Source of the DNA: Bacteroidetes bacterium GWF2_35_48
GTDB lineage: Bacteria; Bacteroidota; Bacteroidia; Bacteroidales; GWF2-35-48
Length of the DNA stretch: 64,000 nucleotides
Assembly (NCBI GenBank): GCA_001769125.1
Contig: MEOG01000105.1
Span: 1 to 64,000, forward strand
Direction of reading: 5' to 3'
The notes below the pieces were generated by a model, which did no database searches, had not been told where the DNA came from, and was given only the letters and a program-made list of their open reading frames with translations. Positions 9,108 to 17,861 of this stretch are shown in pieces. Every line of letters starts with the position of its first letter. The stretch's first letter is position 1. The translations under genes and the position numbers were made by a program.

Positions 9108-9563
9108 ATGGCGGGAAAAATTAATATTAAAAATAAAAAAGCTTCTTTTGAATTTGAATTATTAGATGTTTTTAGTGCAGGAATTGTGCTAACCGGAACA
9201 GAAATAAAATCAATAAGATCAGGAAAAGTAAGCTTTGTAGATCCTTTTTGTATTATTAAAGACCGGGAAATTTGGGTTAAAGGAATTCATATTGCAGAAT
9301 ATGAAAACGGAGGTTATCAAAACCATGAGCCCAAGCGCGACCGCAAATTACTTTTAAACCGAAAAGAAATCAATAAAATTGAGAAAAAAATAAAAGATAA
9401 AGGATTTACTGTTGTCCCTATCCGCATATTTATTGATGAAAATGGACATGCCAAATTAGAAATAGCACTTGCCCGAGGTAAAAAACAATTTGATAAAAGA
9501 GAAAGCCTGAAAAAACAAGATGCTAAACTTGAAATGAGCAGACAGGGAAAGAGAAACCTGTGA
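9108..9563 (+). CDS. smpB: SsrA-binding protein SmpB
   Basis: A 151-residue protein that binds tmRNA and delivers it to stalled ribosomes for trans-translation. It has the OB-fold core with [21 protein letters not shown], the conserved HIAEYENGG segment and the basic tail [17 protein letters not shown], which in SmpB becomes ordered in the decoding centre. Its length is normal for the family. The last codons run into a copy of the R2 repeat, so CTG-TGA of the gene end is also part of that element's outer stem. The tmRNA gene itself is not in the window. Confidence 0.97.
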   Translation: MAGKINIKNKKASFEFELLDVFSAGIVLTGTEIKSIRSGKVSFVDPFCIIKDREIWVKGIHIAEYENGGYQNHEPKRDRKLLLNRKEINKIEKKIKDKGFTVVPIRIFIDENGHAKLEIALARGKKQFDKRESLKKQDAKLEMSRQGKRNL

Positions 9564-9609
9564 GAATATCCAACGCACTTGCCCACCCATAATACCTCAC
9601 AGGATTGCT
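9554..9609 (-). repeat. Stem-forming trailer element R2, copy a
   Basis: On the minus strand it begins AGCAATCCTGTGAGGTATT, 13 bases past the stop of the M16 peptidase gene, and ends CTCACAGGTTTC, which overlaps the last codons of the convergent smpB gene. The arms CCTGTGAG and CTCACAGG pair perfectly. Other copies are at 28025-28092 and 40571-40629. Confidence 0.65.
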
Positions 9610-9622
9610 CTCTCACTAAAAA

Positions 9623-12415
9623 TTATTTCGCCGGCATTAAAATAAATTTTGCAACATTTGTTTTGCTGAAATATTTGTTTGCAGCAGCTTTCAGTTGATC
9701 TGAACTTAAATTGTCAACAAATTTATCAAAATCATAGATTTCACGTACATCCTCTCCATTGTCATAAGAGCTGGAAATAACATTGATCCAGAAATAATTT
9801 TCTTTAAGGCTTGTTTCTCTTTCTTTGCGTAATATTTCCTTTACTTTTCCGAGATCGGCTTCATCAGCTCCATTTGCCTGAATTTTTTCTATCACTTCCC
9901 ATGCTGATTTGATAAGCTCATCTACTCTTTCTGGATTACAACCCCACTGAATATAAGTTGTAAACATTGAAACCGGATATCTTGCCGGACTTGTGTACGA
10001 GTATATTCCATAAGTACCGCCTTTTTCTTCACGTACAGCATCGCGAAGCTTAATGTTTACAAGTTGTGTCAGCGCATTGGTTTCAACCCTGTTGTTTCTT
10101 GTCCATTCGAATTCGCCTGTTAATGCTATCATTACAGAGGACTTTGGTTCTGTTCCCTTGAATATCGTTCTTTCAAAATTCCCTTTAACAGAGCGCACAT
10201 TCTGATCTTTCCATGCATCGTTACGTTTTGCAGTAGGTAATCCTCCAATATACGTCTCAACAAGCGGTTTGAATATTTCGGGCTTGATATTTCCTACAAA
10301 ATAAAAAGTAAAATCCGAAGCATCTGTAAAACGATCTCTGAAAATTTCAAATGCTTTTTTTAAATTAATTTCCTTCAACATTTCTTCATTCATGGGTCTT
10401 TCACGATATGCTTTCTGATTAAGCAAATATCTTACAGAATCTCTGAAAACAACTTCTGGTTTTGCCGATTTATTTTGCAGCCCTGTACGCTGTCTTTCTA
10501 TATAAGATTTAAAAGCAGTTTCATCTTGTCTTGGCGCAGTAAAATACATGTAAATTAATTGCAAGGCTGTTTCAATATCAGCAGGTGCGGCATTTCCATA
10601 AAAACCTTCTTTTGTTTCAGAAATATAGGGACTGATATTCGCAATTTTTCCTGTCAGATATTTGTCGAGCTGAATTTTTTCAAAATCCCCAAGCCCTGAA
10701 TTGGAAATAATTCCCGCAGCATTAGAGGCCGACAAGTAATCTTGTTCCGGATACCGTGACCATCCACCATAACTGGAAACGGAAATTTGAATTTCATCAT
10801 TTTGAAAATCGGTAGGTTTAAAAATAACTTTAGCTCCGTTTGCCAGAACCCATTCTGTTATGCCGGTTTCCTTAATTAATTTTTCTGAATTTACTTTTGA
10901 AGGTGTCGGTTTTTTGCTTACAAGGGGCTTTGTTATTACATTGTCAACATAAGGCTTAATGTCTTTTTTTGAAATATCTTTAAAAATGGAAATGATTTTA
11001 TCATCCTCGGGCATAAGCACGCCTTCTTTTTCAGGAGCCTGAATTACAACCACCAGATTTTCTCCATTTGTAACCCATTTTTTTGCAAGCGCATTTATTT
11101 CTTCCAGCTTTACAGAAGGCAACAATTGCTTGTAGAGTTCATATTCTTTCTCAATTCCTAATTGAGGGTTATCATTAAGAAAATGATATACATAATTAAA
11201 TGCTAAATTCCCTGATTCTGTTTTGTCCCGTTCATTGTAATATTGCTCCATCTGACGAAGAATATCTTTTTTTGTTCTCTCAAATTCAGTTGCTGTAAAG
11301 CCATGCCGTTTCACGCGTTCGTTTTCAGTTGCCAGAGTTTCAATACCACGCTCAATACCCTTATCGCTAACCATTGCATAAGACACATATTGGTCTTTTG
11401 TTTCTGCCATACCTCCATAATAGGTATAGCCATAATTGAATGGAGGATCTGCTTGTTTTTTTAATTCATCTAAGCGATTATTCAACATTGTATTGTAAAT
11501 ATTATGTGTCATTGATTCACGAAAATCGCCCATTGTTTTTTCATTAAATTTTGGATGCTTGTATGAAAGCATAATAGTAGTGCGGGATGCTTCCTTGTCT
11601 ACTACTTTTGCAATGCGGGTTTCTTTATGGTCGGGGACTTCGTAAACGCCAAACTTACGAGGGCTTGAAGGCATGACTCCCGATGAAAACTTTTCTTTAA
11701 TCATTTTTTCTACTTTTTCTAAATCGAAGTCGCCAACTGCAATAACAGCCATCATATCGGGGCGGTACCATTCTTTGTAAAACCTACGCAGTGTGTTGTA
11801 TTTGAAATTATCCAGAATTTCTTTTTTCCCAATAGGTAATCTGTCTGCATAACGTGAACCTTTAAAAAGAACCGGACGATACTTATTTCGCATACGCTCT
11901 TCTGCTCCCTGTCCAAGCCTCCATTCTTCAATTATAACACCACGCTCTTTATCTATTTCAACGGAATCCATTGTAAGATTATATGCCCAATCTTCAATAA
12001 CAGTCATACATTTTGAAAAAACATCTTCATTATCTGTAATTGCTTCGAGCATATATACAGTCATGTCAAATCCTGTAAATGCATTGAAATTTCGTATTCC
12101 AACAGATTCAAGGTATTCATCAAGTTTATTGTTAGGGAAATTTTTTGTTCCATTGAAGGCCATGTGTTCGCAAAAATGGGCTAGTCCTAGCTGGTCATCG
12201 TCTTCCTGAATTGAACCCACATTTACGGCAAGCATAAATTGCGCACGCTTCTCAGGCTTTGAATTTTTCTGAATATAGTACGTCATGCCATTGTTTAATT
12301 TTCCGTATTTTATTTTCGGATTAAGTGGCAGCGCATCCTTTGGATTGAATTGTTTTTGCGCATTTGCAAATAAAAATACACACAAGGACAGGTAGAATAA
12401 AATTAATTTCTTCAT
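9623..12415 (-). CDS. Secreted M16 family zinc peptidase
   Basis: A 930-residue pitrilysin/insulinase-family protease. A signal peptide occupies residues 1-19 (FLFANAQ). The inverted zinc motif HxxEH is present as H80-F-C-E83-H84, with the third ligand expected in the glutamate-rich stretch near VIIEEWRLGQGAE about 75 residues later. The second M16 half lacks the motif and forms the inactive half of the clamshell, as is usual. It should degrade peptides in the periplasm or on the surface. It is a single gene, convergent with smpB and divergent from the SPFH gene. Confidence 0.93.
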   Translation of the reverse strand: MKKLILFYLSLCVFLFANAQKQFNPKDALPLNPKIKYGKLNNGMTYYIQKNSKPEKRAQFMLAVNVGSIQEDDDQLGLAHFCEHMAFNGTKNFPNNKLDEYLESVGIRNFNAFTGFDMTVYMLEAITDNEDVFSKCMTVIEDWAYNLTMDSVEIDKERGVIIEEWRLGQGAEERMRNKYRPVLFKGSRYADRLPIGKKEILDNFKYNTLRRFYKEWYRPDMMAVIAVGDFDLEKVEKMIKEKFSSGVMPSSPRKFGVYEVPDHKETRIAKVVDKEASRTTIMLSYKHPKFNEKTMGDFRESMTHNIYNTMLNNRLDELKKQADPPFNYGYTYYGGMAETKDQYVSYAMVSDKGIERGIETLATENERVKRHGFTATEFERTKKDILRQMEQYYNERDKTESGNLAFNYVYHFLNDNPQLGIEKEYELYKQLLPSVKLEEINALAKKWVTNGENLVVVIQAPEKEGVLMPEDDKIISIFKDISKKDIKPYVDNVITKPLVSKKPTPSKVNSEKLIKETGITEWVLANGAKVIFKPTDFQNDEIQISVSSYGGWSRYPEQDYLSASNAAGIISNSGLGDFEKIQLDKYLTGKIANISPYISETKEGFYGNAAPADIETALQLIYMYFTAPRQDETAFKSYIERQRTGLQNKSAKPEVVFRDSVRYLLNQKAYRERPMNEEMLKEINLKKAFEIFRDRFTDASDFTFYFVGNIKPEIFKPLVETYIGGLPTAKRNDAWKDQNVRSVKGNFERTIFKGTEPKSSVMIALTGEFEWTRNNRVETNALTQLVNIKLRDAVREEKGGTYGIYSYTSPARYPVSMFTTYIQWGCNPERVDELIKSAWEVIEKIQANGADEADLGKVKEILRKERETSLKENYFWINVISSSYDNGEDVREIYDFDKFVDNLSSDQLKAAANKYFSKTNVAKFILMPAK

Positions 12416-12489
12416 AAATTTTTCATTTAATTTTTATTGATGATGTGGTGTATAAATACAAACAGAATTATTTTTCAAAATTAATAAAT

Positions 12490-12520
12490 TTTGCTTGATA
12501 GTTAAAAAAAAATAACTTTG
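12490..12520 (+). promoter_or_regulatory. Bacteroidota-type promoter of the SPFH gene
   Basis: TTTG at 12490-12493 and TAACTTTG at 12513-12520 are separated by exactly 19 bases, which matches the known -33/-7 consensus of the primary sigma factor in this phylum. The expected start site near 12527 gives a leader of about 100 bases. This gene also has an unusually good Shine-Dalgarno sequence (AAAGGAG about 9 bases before the ATG). Confidence 0.7.
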
Positions 12521-12625
12521 TACTATAAAATGTGGAGTCCAGAAACCATAAAAAAAACGGAGCAAAACCTGAAAAGTTAAAAAAAACAGGGGTAAATTAT
12601 TAATTTAAACAAAGGAGAAAGTATT

Positions 12626-13471
12626 ATGGCGAATCCGGATATTTACATAAATGAAGTTCGTAAAACATTTAAAAAATGGCGATTATTAATAATTGTTGGG
12701 GTCATGCTGTTGGTTTTATTGCTACTTAAACCATGGGTTCAAATTGGTGCGGGAGAGAGAGGTGTTGTTCTAAATTTTGGTGCTGTTCAAGATAAGGTAC
12801 TTGATGAAGGAATATATTTCAGAATACCTGTAATGCAAGAAGTTGTTCTAATGAATGTTCAAGTTCAGAAGATACAGACAGATGCTTCATCGGCATCGTC
12901 TGATTTGCAGGATGTAACCTTATCCGTTGCGCTTAATTATCATGTTATTCCCGATAAGGCAAATGTAGTTTATCAAACCATTGGGAAAGAATTTAAAGAA
13001 CGCATTATAGACCCTGCAATACAAGAAGTAACAAAAGCTGTATCTGCAAAATATTCAGCAGAAGAACTTATCACGAAGAGACCAGCCGTTAGCACTGCAA
13101 TGAAAGAAGCGCTTACTGAAAAACTAATGGCATCAAATATAGCCGTTGATGCAGTTTCAATTGTAACATTCAGTTTTTCAAAAGTATTTATGGATGCTAT
13201 TGAAGCCAAGCAAACAGCAGAGCAGCACGCTCTAAAAGCAAAGAGAGACCTTGATAGAATTAAAATTGAAGCTGAGCAGACAATTGCAGCAGCTACAGCT
13301 GAAGCAGAAGCATTGCGATTACAAAAGATGAATATTTCACCCGACCTTATTGAACTTAGAAAAATAGAGGCAAATCTAAAGGCCATAGAAAAATGGAATG
13401 GAGTTATGCCACAAGTTACAGGAAGTGGCCCGGTACCTTTTATCGGAGTAAATGATTTACAAAAAAAATAA
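12626..13471 (+). CDS. SPFH/prohibitin-family membrane protein
   Basis: A 281-residue protein with one N-terminal membrane helix (about 18-36) followed by an SPFH domain (GAGERGVVLNFGAVQDKVLDEGIYFRIP) and a long alanine/glutamate-rich coiled coil (about 185-240), as in prohibitins and HflK/HflC. Such proteins oligomerise into membrane scaffolds and often modulate proteases such as FtsH. It is preceded by a canonical promoter and a strong ribosome-binding site. The zinc-ribbon protein gene starts 23 bases later and is probably co-transcribed. Confidence 0.9.
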   Translation: MANPDIYINEVRKTFKKWRLLIIVGVMLLVLLLLKPWVQIGAGERGVVLNFGAVQDKVLDEGIYFRIPVMQEVVLMNVQVQKIQTDASSASSDLQDVTLSVALNYHVIPDKANVVYQTIGKEFKERIIDPAIQEVTKAVSAKYSAEELITKRPAVSTAMKEALTEKLMASNIAVDAVSIVTFSFSKVFMDAIEAKQTAEQHALKAKRDLDRIKIEAEQTIAAATAEAEALRLQKMNISPDLIELRKIEANLKAIEKWNGVMPQVTGSGPVPFIGVNDLQKK

Positions 13472-13494
13472 TAATTTTTAAAGTATAAAAACCA

Positions 13495-13734
13495 ATGATA
13501 AGATATATAATTTTTATTGTTGTTGCAGGGATAGTTGGTGCTCTTATAGCAAGACCGAAAGGTCGTAATCCGATTTTGTGGTTTGCATTATGTGCATTTG
13601 TTCCAATCCTTGTAATTGCCATCCTGTTGCTGCCATCTGTAGCAACTAAAGGAGTTACAAAAAAATGTCCCCACTGTGCAGAGATAATTAAAGAAGATGC
13701 CTCTGTTTGCAAATACTGCGGAATGGGAGTTTAA
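13495..13734 (+). CDS. Small membrane protein with C-terminal zinc ribbon
   Basis: A 79-residue protein. Two hydrophobic segments (residues 2-17 and 25-45) are separated by a short basic loop RPKGRNP. A C-terminal zinc ribbon with paired CPHC and CKYC knuckles follows (C-x2-C, 12 residues, C-x2-C). Similar small proteins are common and of unknown function. The position 23 bases after the SPFH gene suggests an operon and perhaps a role as a partner. Confidence 0.8.
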   Translation: MIRYIIFIVVAGIVGALIARPKGRNPILWFALCAFVPILVIAILLLPSVATKGVTKKCPHCAEIIKEDASVCKYCGMGV

Positions 13735-13750
13735 CGCATATTCATTTTAT

Positions 13751-13793
13751 AAAATCAGATGGAAAATACATGCGTTTGCTCTGATTTTTTTTT
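13751..13793 (+). terminator. Terminator after the SPFH/zinc-ribbon unit
   Basis: AAATCAGA pairs with TCTGATTT across a 20-base loop and is followed by a run of T. On the minus strand the same hairpin is followed by TTTTATAAAA, so it may also serve the convergent amylase gene. Confidence 0.65.
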
Positions 13794-13816
13794 CGAGAGA
13801 ATGAACTGTTATAATA

Positions 13817-16732
13817 TTACTCGTTTGAGAAAAGTATTTTTCCGGTTTCAGATTTTTCTTTGCTGATAATTTTATAAAAATAATATCCTTCCGGAAGTTT
13901 AGTTCCTGCATGGTTAGACCCATTCCAGTTTATGTAATGTATTCCTGCAGGTTTTTTATTTGCATGCAACGTGCTTACTTCTTTGCCAAGTTTGTCATAA
14001 ATTTTTATTACAATATTTTCTTCTTTTAACAGGTTGTAACAAATTGTAACTTCTCTGTTAAAGGGATTCGGATAAGCAAACGAGTTTTCTGCTTTTGCCT
14101 CTGCTGTTATTTCCTTTTCTTCTGTAATAACAGATAAATCGGGCAAAGGAAGCCTCTGGTCTGTATACACATGAAATTCACCGGGCTGATATTGCATATT
14201 AAATCCACTGCCTGTTGTTTGTCCGTTTTCAACTAGAATACTGTCTCCGGTAAGGTAATCGTACCAATAGCCCGTGTGAGAAAACTCTGGCCATACGGGT
14301 TTTTGTGCCACATCAAAATTTCCAACAATAATACAAGTCATATTTGAACCGGTATTTCCATCATCAAAAAGGCGAATACGTTTATCTGCGCCTGCTGTAT
14401 TCATATCATAATTCGATGTGCGGAACAAATGATATTGCGTTCTTAATTTAATCAGCGCTGCATACGTTTTCCATAATTTTAATCTGAAAGGATTTTGCAT
14501 ATAGTCCCACTTCGGTGGTTTTTTATCGGTGCGCGACTCATCAGTCATAGAGGGCCAGTTGATAGAATAATCATACCCGCGCTCTCCAAATTGCCACATC
14601 ATTTTTGGACCAGGAACTGTGAAGAAAAATGCTGCCGCCTGCGCCATACGTTCCAGTGCTGTTTGTAAATTTCTGGTATTATAAAGCGTGTCTGATCCTT
14701 GAACATTCATATTTCCAAAAGTGAGATTGCGATACATCATACGTTCTTCATCATGACTTTCCATATAACCAACAAGATTATGATAGATCCATGAACGCGC
14801 TTTATAAGACACAGCCCATTCAAAATTGGAGTTGTCGTTCCACCATCCCATGCTTGCCTGACTGTATTGCACATTTGCACTCATTCCTGCCCATATCATA
14901 AAACCAAAAAGATACAATTCGGTTTCTTCAGTATTATCCGCAAAATGTTCGAGAATCATAAATGTCCCTGGATGGAAACTCCATAAACGTGTAGCCATTC
15001 TTTGAAGAAAATAAATCCGGTCGGAATCATACGCAGCCCAAGCGCCAAGATCCGTCCAGTTAATGTTTCCTTGGCTGTCATAGCTTACAGATACACGATT
15101 TGTAAATCCTTTTGAAAGATCGAAGCGAAAACCGTCTACGTGGTAAATGGTAGTCCAGTAATTCAATACGCTGTCGAAAAAAGCCTGTGTATGATAGCTG
15201 GCGTGGTTAAAATCATTATGATATCCGTAAGGGTGCGGTATCAATTCATTAAACCAGGGATTTCCCGAAGACGGTCTCCCCCTGTCTTTATTGTAATACA
15301 AACGCGCCATCGGATTCTGACCTGATGCATGATTTAAAACAATATCAAGAATTACAGCTATTCCATTTTCATGGCATTTGTCCACAAATTGCTGAAGCAT
15401 GGTTTTTGTTCCATAGCATTTATCGGGTGCGAAGAAATTATTGGGCATATAGCCCCACGAATCGTTCCCATCGTATTCCATCACGGGCATGAGTTCAATA
15501 CAGTTAATTCCGAGTCTTTTGAAATAATCAATAGAGTCCATTACGGTTTTATAATTGTGCCACAAATGCCAGTCACGGACTAATAATTCATAAACAACTA
15601 AATCTCTGCCGTCCGGTTTCTGAAAATTTTGATCTGTCCACACGTATTGTGTTTGCGCGGTTTGAAAAACTGAAACAAGTTCGGATGTTTTATGAACAGG
15701 ATATCCGATAAGATTGGGATAGATTATGGGATGAATCTGCGGGTCGCCCCAACGGTCAAGAAATTTCTCGGCATAGGGATCTCCAATGTTTACATCGCAA
15801 TCAACAAAATACTGATATCTGTATTCCTGAAGCGGCGTAAGATTATTCAGTTGAATCCAATAGCGCAATCCATCGGGTGTTTTAGTCATTCTGTATGCTG
15901 GTTCAAGTTCCCAGTTACTTAAATCAGAAATAAGATATACGAAATTTTTATTGGGTGCTAATAGTTGTAAAATTACGGTTGAATCATTCAAATAATTAAT
16001 TCCATCATGTATTCCGGTAGGCGGATTCGCTGTGTTTTGAGTTTCTTCAACAATGAAGTAAGTGCTGTCGCTGATCGTTTGTCCGCTTTGTTCTGCTATA
16101 AACCAGTAGCGGTGTTTTCCATAACTTGTAACCGGCATGGTAAAATTTAAGACACTGTCATAGGTTTGGGCAATTAGGTTTCCTTCATAAAATAAATTGA
16201 TCATGGAATTTCCGATACTTGTTACCTGAATCTGCAATTGGCTTCCATAGGAAGGTCTCAGGGGGAAATTTACGGGTGATGTAAAACGGGCAAAGCGGTT
16301 ATCGCGCCAGGTATGAATGAAAAAATCGCTATCGTCTGCATTTTTTCCTGCAAGCGTACCATCTGCATTACGAAAAACAAAGCAAAGCTCTTTCAGTATT
16401 TCCAGAGAGCTTAATCCATAAAAATTTTTAATAAAAAATTTTGCTTTATGAATGTTGCTTCCCATATTTTCCATTAGCACATTCGTATCTGCTTCTCCCC
16501 AAACAGAAGGCTTGTGCAGCCAGTCTCCCTGATTTACACTTTCCGACGTAATTACTCCCGTGTGCATATACACATCCTGAACATTGTTCAGCGCAGCGTT
16601 ACCAAGCGAAGCATTGTAGTAGATAGTAATTGTGTCATTCATTTTAGGGTACAAAGGCGACCATGTAAGAACCTGCGCATTCAACTGTATGCAGGAAACA
16701 ACAATTAAAAGCAAAAAAAATAAATTACGCAT
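13817..16732 (-). CDS. Secreted GH13 alpha-amylase-family enzyme with T9SS sorting domain
   Basis: A 971-residue enzyme. I chose the ATG at 16732 because it gives a clean signal peptide (MRNLFFLLLIV...LNAQ); an upstream in-frame ATG adds 24 implausible residues. Order of domains: a putative glycan-binding module at about 20-125 (VYMHTG, VFRNADGTLAGK), an E-set/CBM48-like region at about 240-340, and a GH13 barrel. The GH13 regions are complete: DIVLNH near D463, GFRFDLSKGF with nucleophile D538, LEHF with acid/base E595, and SHDEE with D661. The C-terminus (about 890-971) is a T9SS type A sorting domain starting AYPNPFNREV. It should hydrolyse starch or glycogen at the surface. The two genes upstream encode proteins with the same binding module. 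Confidence 0.93.
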   Translation of the reverse strand: MRNLFFLLLIVVSCIQLNAQVLTWSPLYPKMNDTITIYYNASLGNAALNNVQDVYMHTGVITSESVNQGDWLHKPSVWGEADTNVLMENMGSNIHKAKFFIKNFYGLSSLEILKELCFVFRNADGTLAGKNADDSDFFIHTWRDNRFARFTSPVNFPLRPSYGSQLQIQVTSIGNSMINLFYEGNLIAQTYDSVLNFTMPVTSYGKHRYWFIAEQSGQTISDSTYFIVEETQNTANPPTGIHDGINYLNDSTVILQLLAPNKNFVYLISDLSNWELEPAYRMTKTPDGLRYWIQLNNLTPLQEYRYQYFVDCDVNIGDPYAEKFLDRWGDPQIHPIIYPNLIGYPVHKTSELVSVFQTAQTQYVWTDQNFQKPDGRDLVVYELLVRDWHLWHNYKTVMDSIDYFKRLGINCIELMPVMEYDGNDSWGYMPNNFFAPDKCYGTKTMLQQFVDKCHENGIAVILDIVLNHASGQNPMARLYYNKDRGRPSSGNPWFNELIPHPYGYHNDFNHASYHTQAFFDSVLNYWTTIYHVDGFRFDLSKGFTNRVSVSYDSQGNINWTDLGAWAAYDSDRIYFLQRMATRLWSFHPGTFMILEHFADNTEETELYLFGFMIWAGMSANVQYSQASMGWWNDNSNFEWAVSYKARSWIYHNLVGYMESHDEERMMYRNLTFGNMNVQGSDTLYNTRNLQTALERMAQAAAFFFTVPGPKMMWQFGERGYDYSINWPSMTDESRTDKKPPKWDYMQNPFRLKLWKTYAALIKLRTQYHLFRTSNYDMNTAGADKRIRLFDDGNTGSNMTCIIVGNFDVAQKPVWPEFSHTGYWYDYLTGDSILVENGQTTGSGFNMQYQPGEFHVYTDQRLPLPDLSVITEEKEITAEAKAENSFAYPNPFNREVTICYNLLKEENIVIKIYDKLGKEVSTLHANKKPAGIHYINWNGSNHAGTKLPEGYYFYKIISKEKSETGKILFSNE

Positions 16733-16784
16733 ATTAAAAATTTTATTGTTACATTTTTTGTAAATACAAGAATAAATGTTTCTG

Positions 16785-16870
16785 TTGCAGGTTGCACGTT
16801 GCAAGTACCATCCGTGGACTGAGCTGAGTCGCTGCGGCGAAGAAGTCCACGTTGCAGATTATCGGTTGTA
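16785..16870. repeat. Intergenic repeat words and palindrome
   Basis: The gap between the amylase gene and the next T9SS gene contains GTTGCAGGTTGCACGTTGCA-type heptamer-like words. It also has an inverted pair GTGGACT/AGTCCAC around a GAGCTGAGTCGCTGCGGCG core. Related words recur at 39031-39070, 47570-47743 and 60417-60530. Confidence 0.5.
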
Positions 16871-16886
16871 AATTTCACAACAACAT

Positions 16887-17849
16887 TTATTCAACAACAA
16901 TTCTTTTTCTTTCAAGAACTTTTCCATTTGCATTTAAAATTGCAAAATAAATTCCTGAAGAAACATCTTGTTTATTCCAGTTAATACTATAACTTCCAGC
17001 TGCTTTTTGTCCATTGTAAAGTTTGATGATTTCTTTTCCTGTCAGGTCAAATAAAGAAACTTGCACTTCATTCATTTTTTCAGTTACAGTATAAATAATT
17101 TGTGCTTCATTTTTTACAGGGTTTGGAAAAACATTAATGTAATGTACCGAATTATCAATAATAACCGGGGTTGAGGTTGTGTTTGTTACAAAGGTTATCG
17201 CGGGGAAAGAAGTTCCAGGATCGCTTCCCTGAATTACCATCGGGTTGGTTGTAAGATCAATAATAAAGAGGTCTTTGCCCAAATCATCACGACCCGTTAG
17301 GGTTGCATCTTCGTTTCTGAAAACCATGCCAATAGTGTGAGGAGCACCTCCATCAGATGAACTCCATACTGTTGATTGAACAACAGGTTGTGGATCGTTC
17401 GGGTCAATAAACGATGTTGTGTTGACCAATGCAGCGTTAGTAAAATAATCTTCAATAATGAATTCTATGGAATACACACCATCGCCAAGGTTTGTCATAA
17501 GCCCTACACCATCGTCCTGAGGATTTTCTCCCCAATTGCCAACAACATGCTGCCATACATTAGAGCGATAGGGCAATATCTGTGCAAGGCAGAAATATAA
17601 ATTGGAATCTTGTGTCGCACAATCGCGGTCAAACGAATTTCCATTCCAGTCTAAATCGCAAGTGCAAAGACCTAAATGCGCATAAACCTTTTGACATGTA
17701 GATGGAAAACCTACTCCACCGCCCAGACTGTAATCAAGACTGTTCATCAGTTTGGTGTCGAGAGTAATTTTCAAGTAATGATTTGCTTTATTCTGAGCAA
17801 AAACTGTGGTGGCATAAGCCACAAGAATAATAAATACAAAACGTTTCAT
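16887..17849 (-). CDS. T9SS-exported protein with putative glycan-binding module
   Basis: A 320-residue protein. A signal peptide ends at VFAQ (residue 19). The body (about 25-215) contains the same motifs as the amylase N-terminus: VYAHLGLC, HVVGNWGENPQDDGVGLM, then GMVFRNEDATLTGRDDLGKDLFI. The last 80 residues (VFPNPVKNEAQIIY to the end) are a type A T9SS sorting domain, so the protein should be secreted or anchored to the cell surface. No enzyme domain is visible. I infer a binding protein that works with the amylase, from the shared module and the position. It lies 12 bases downstream of the 688-residue gene and is probably in its operon. Confidence 0.75.
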   Translation of the reverse strand: MKRFVFIILVAYATTVFAQNKANHYLKITLDTKLMNSLDYSLGGGVGFPSTCQKVYAHLGLCTCDLDWNGNSFDRDCATQDSNLYFCLAQILPYRSNVWQHVVGNWGENPQDDGVGLMTNLGDGVYSIEFIIEDYFTNAALVNTTSFIDPNDPQPVVQSTVWSSSDGGAPHTIGMVFRNEDATLTGRDDLGKDLFIIDLTTNPMVIQGSDPGTSFPAITFVTNTTSTPVIIDNSVHYINVFPNPVKNEAQIIYTVTEKMNEVQVSLFDLTGKEIIKLYNGQKAAGSYSINWNKQDVSSGIYFAILNANGKVLERKRIVVE

Positions 17850-17861
17850 AGCTTTTATTTT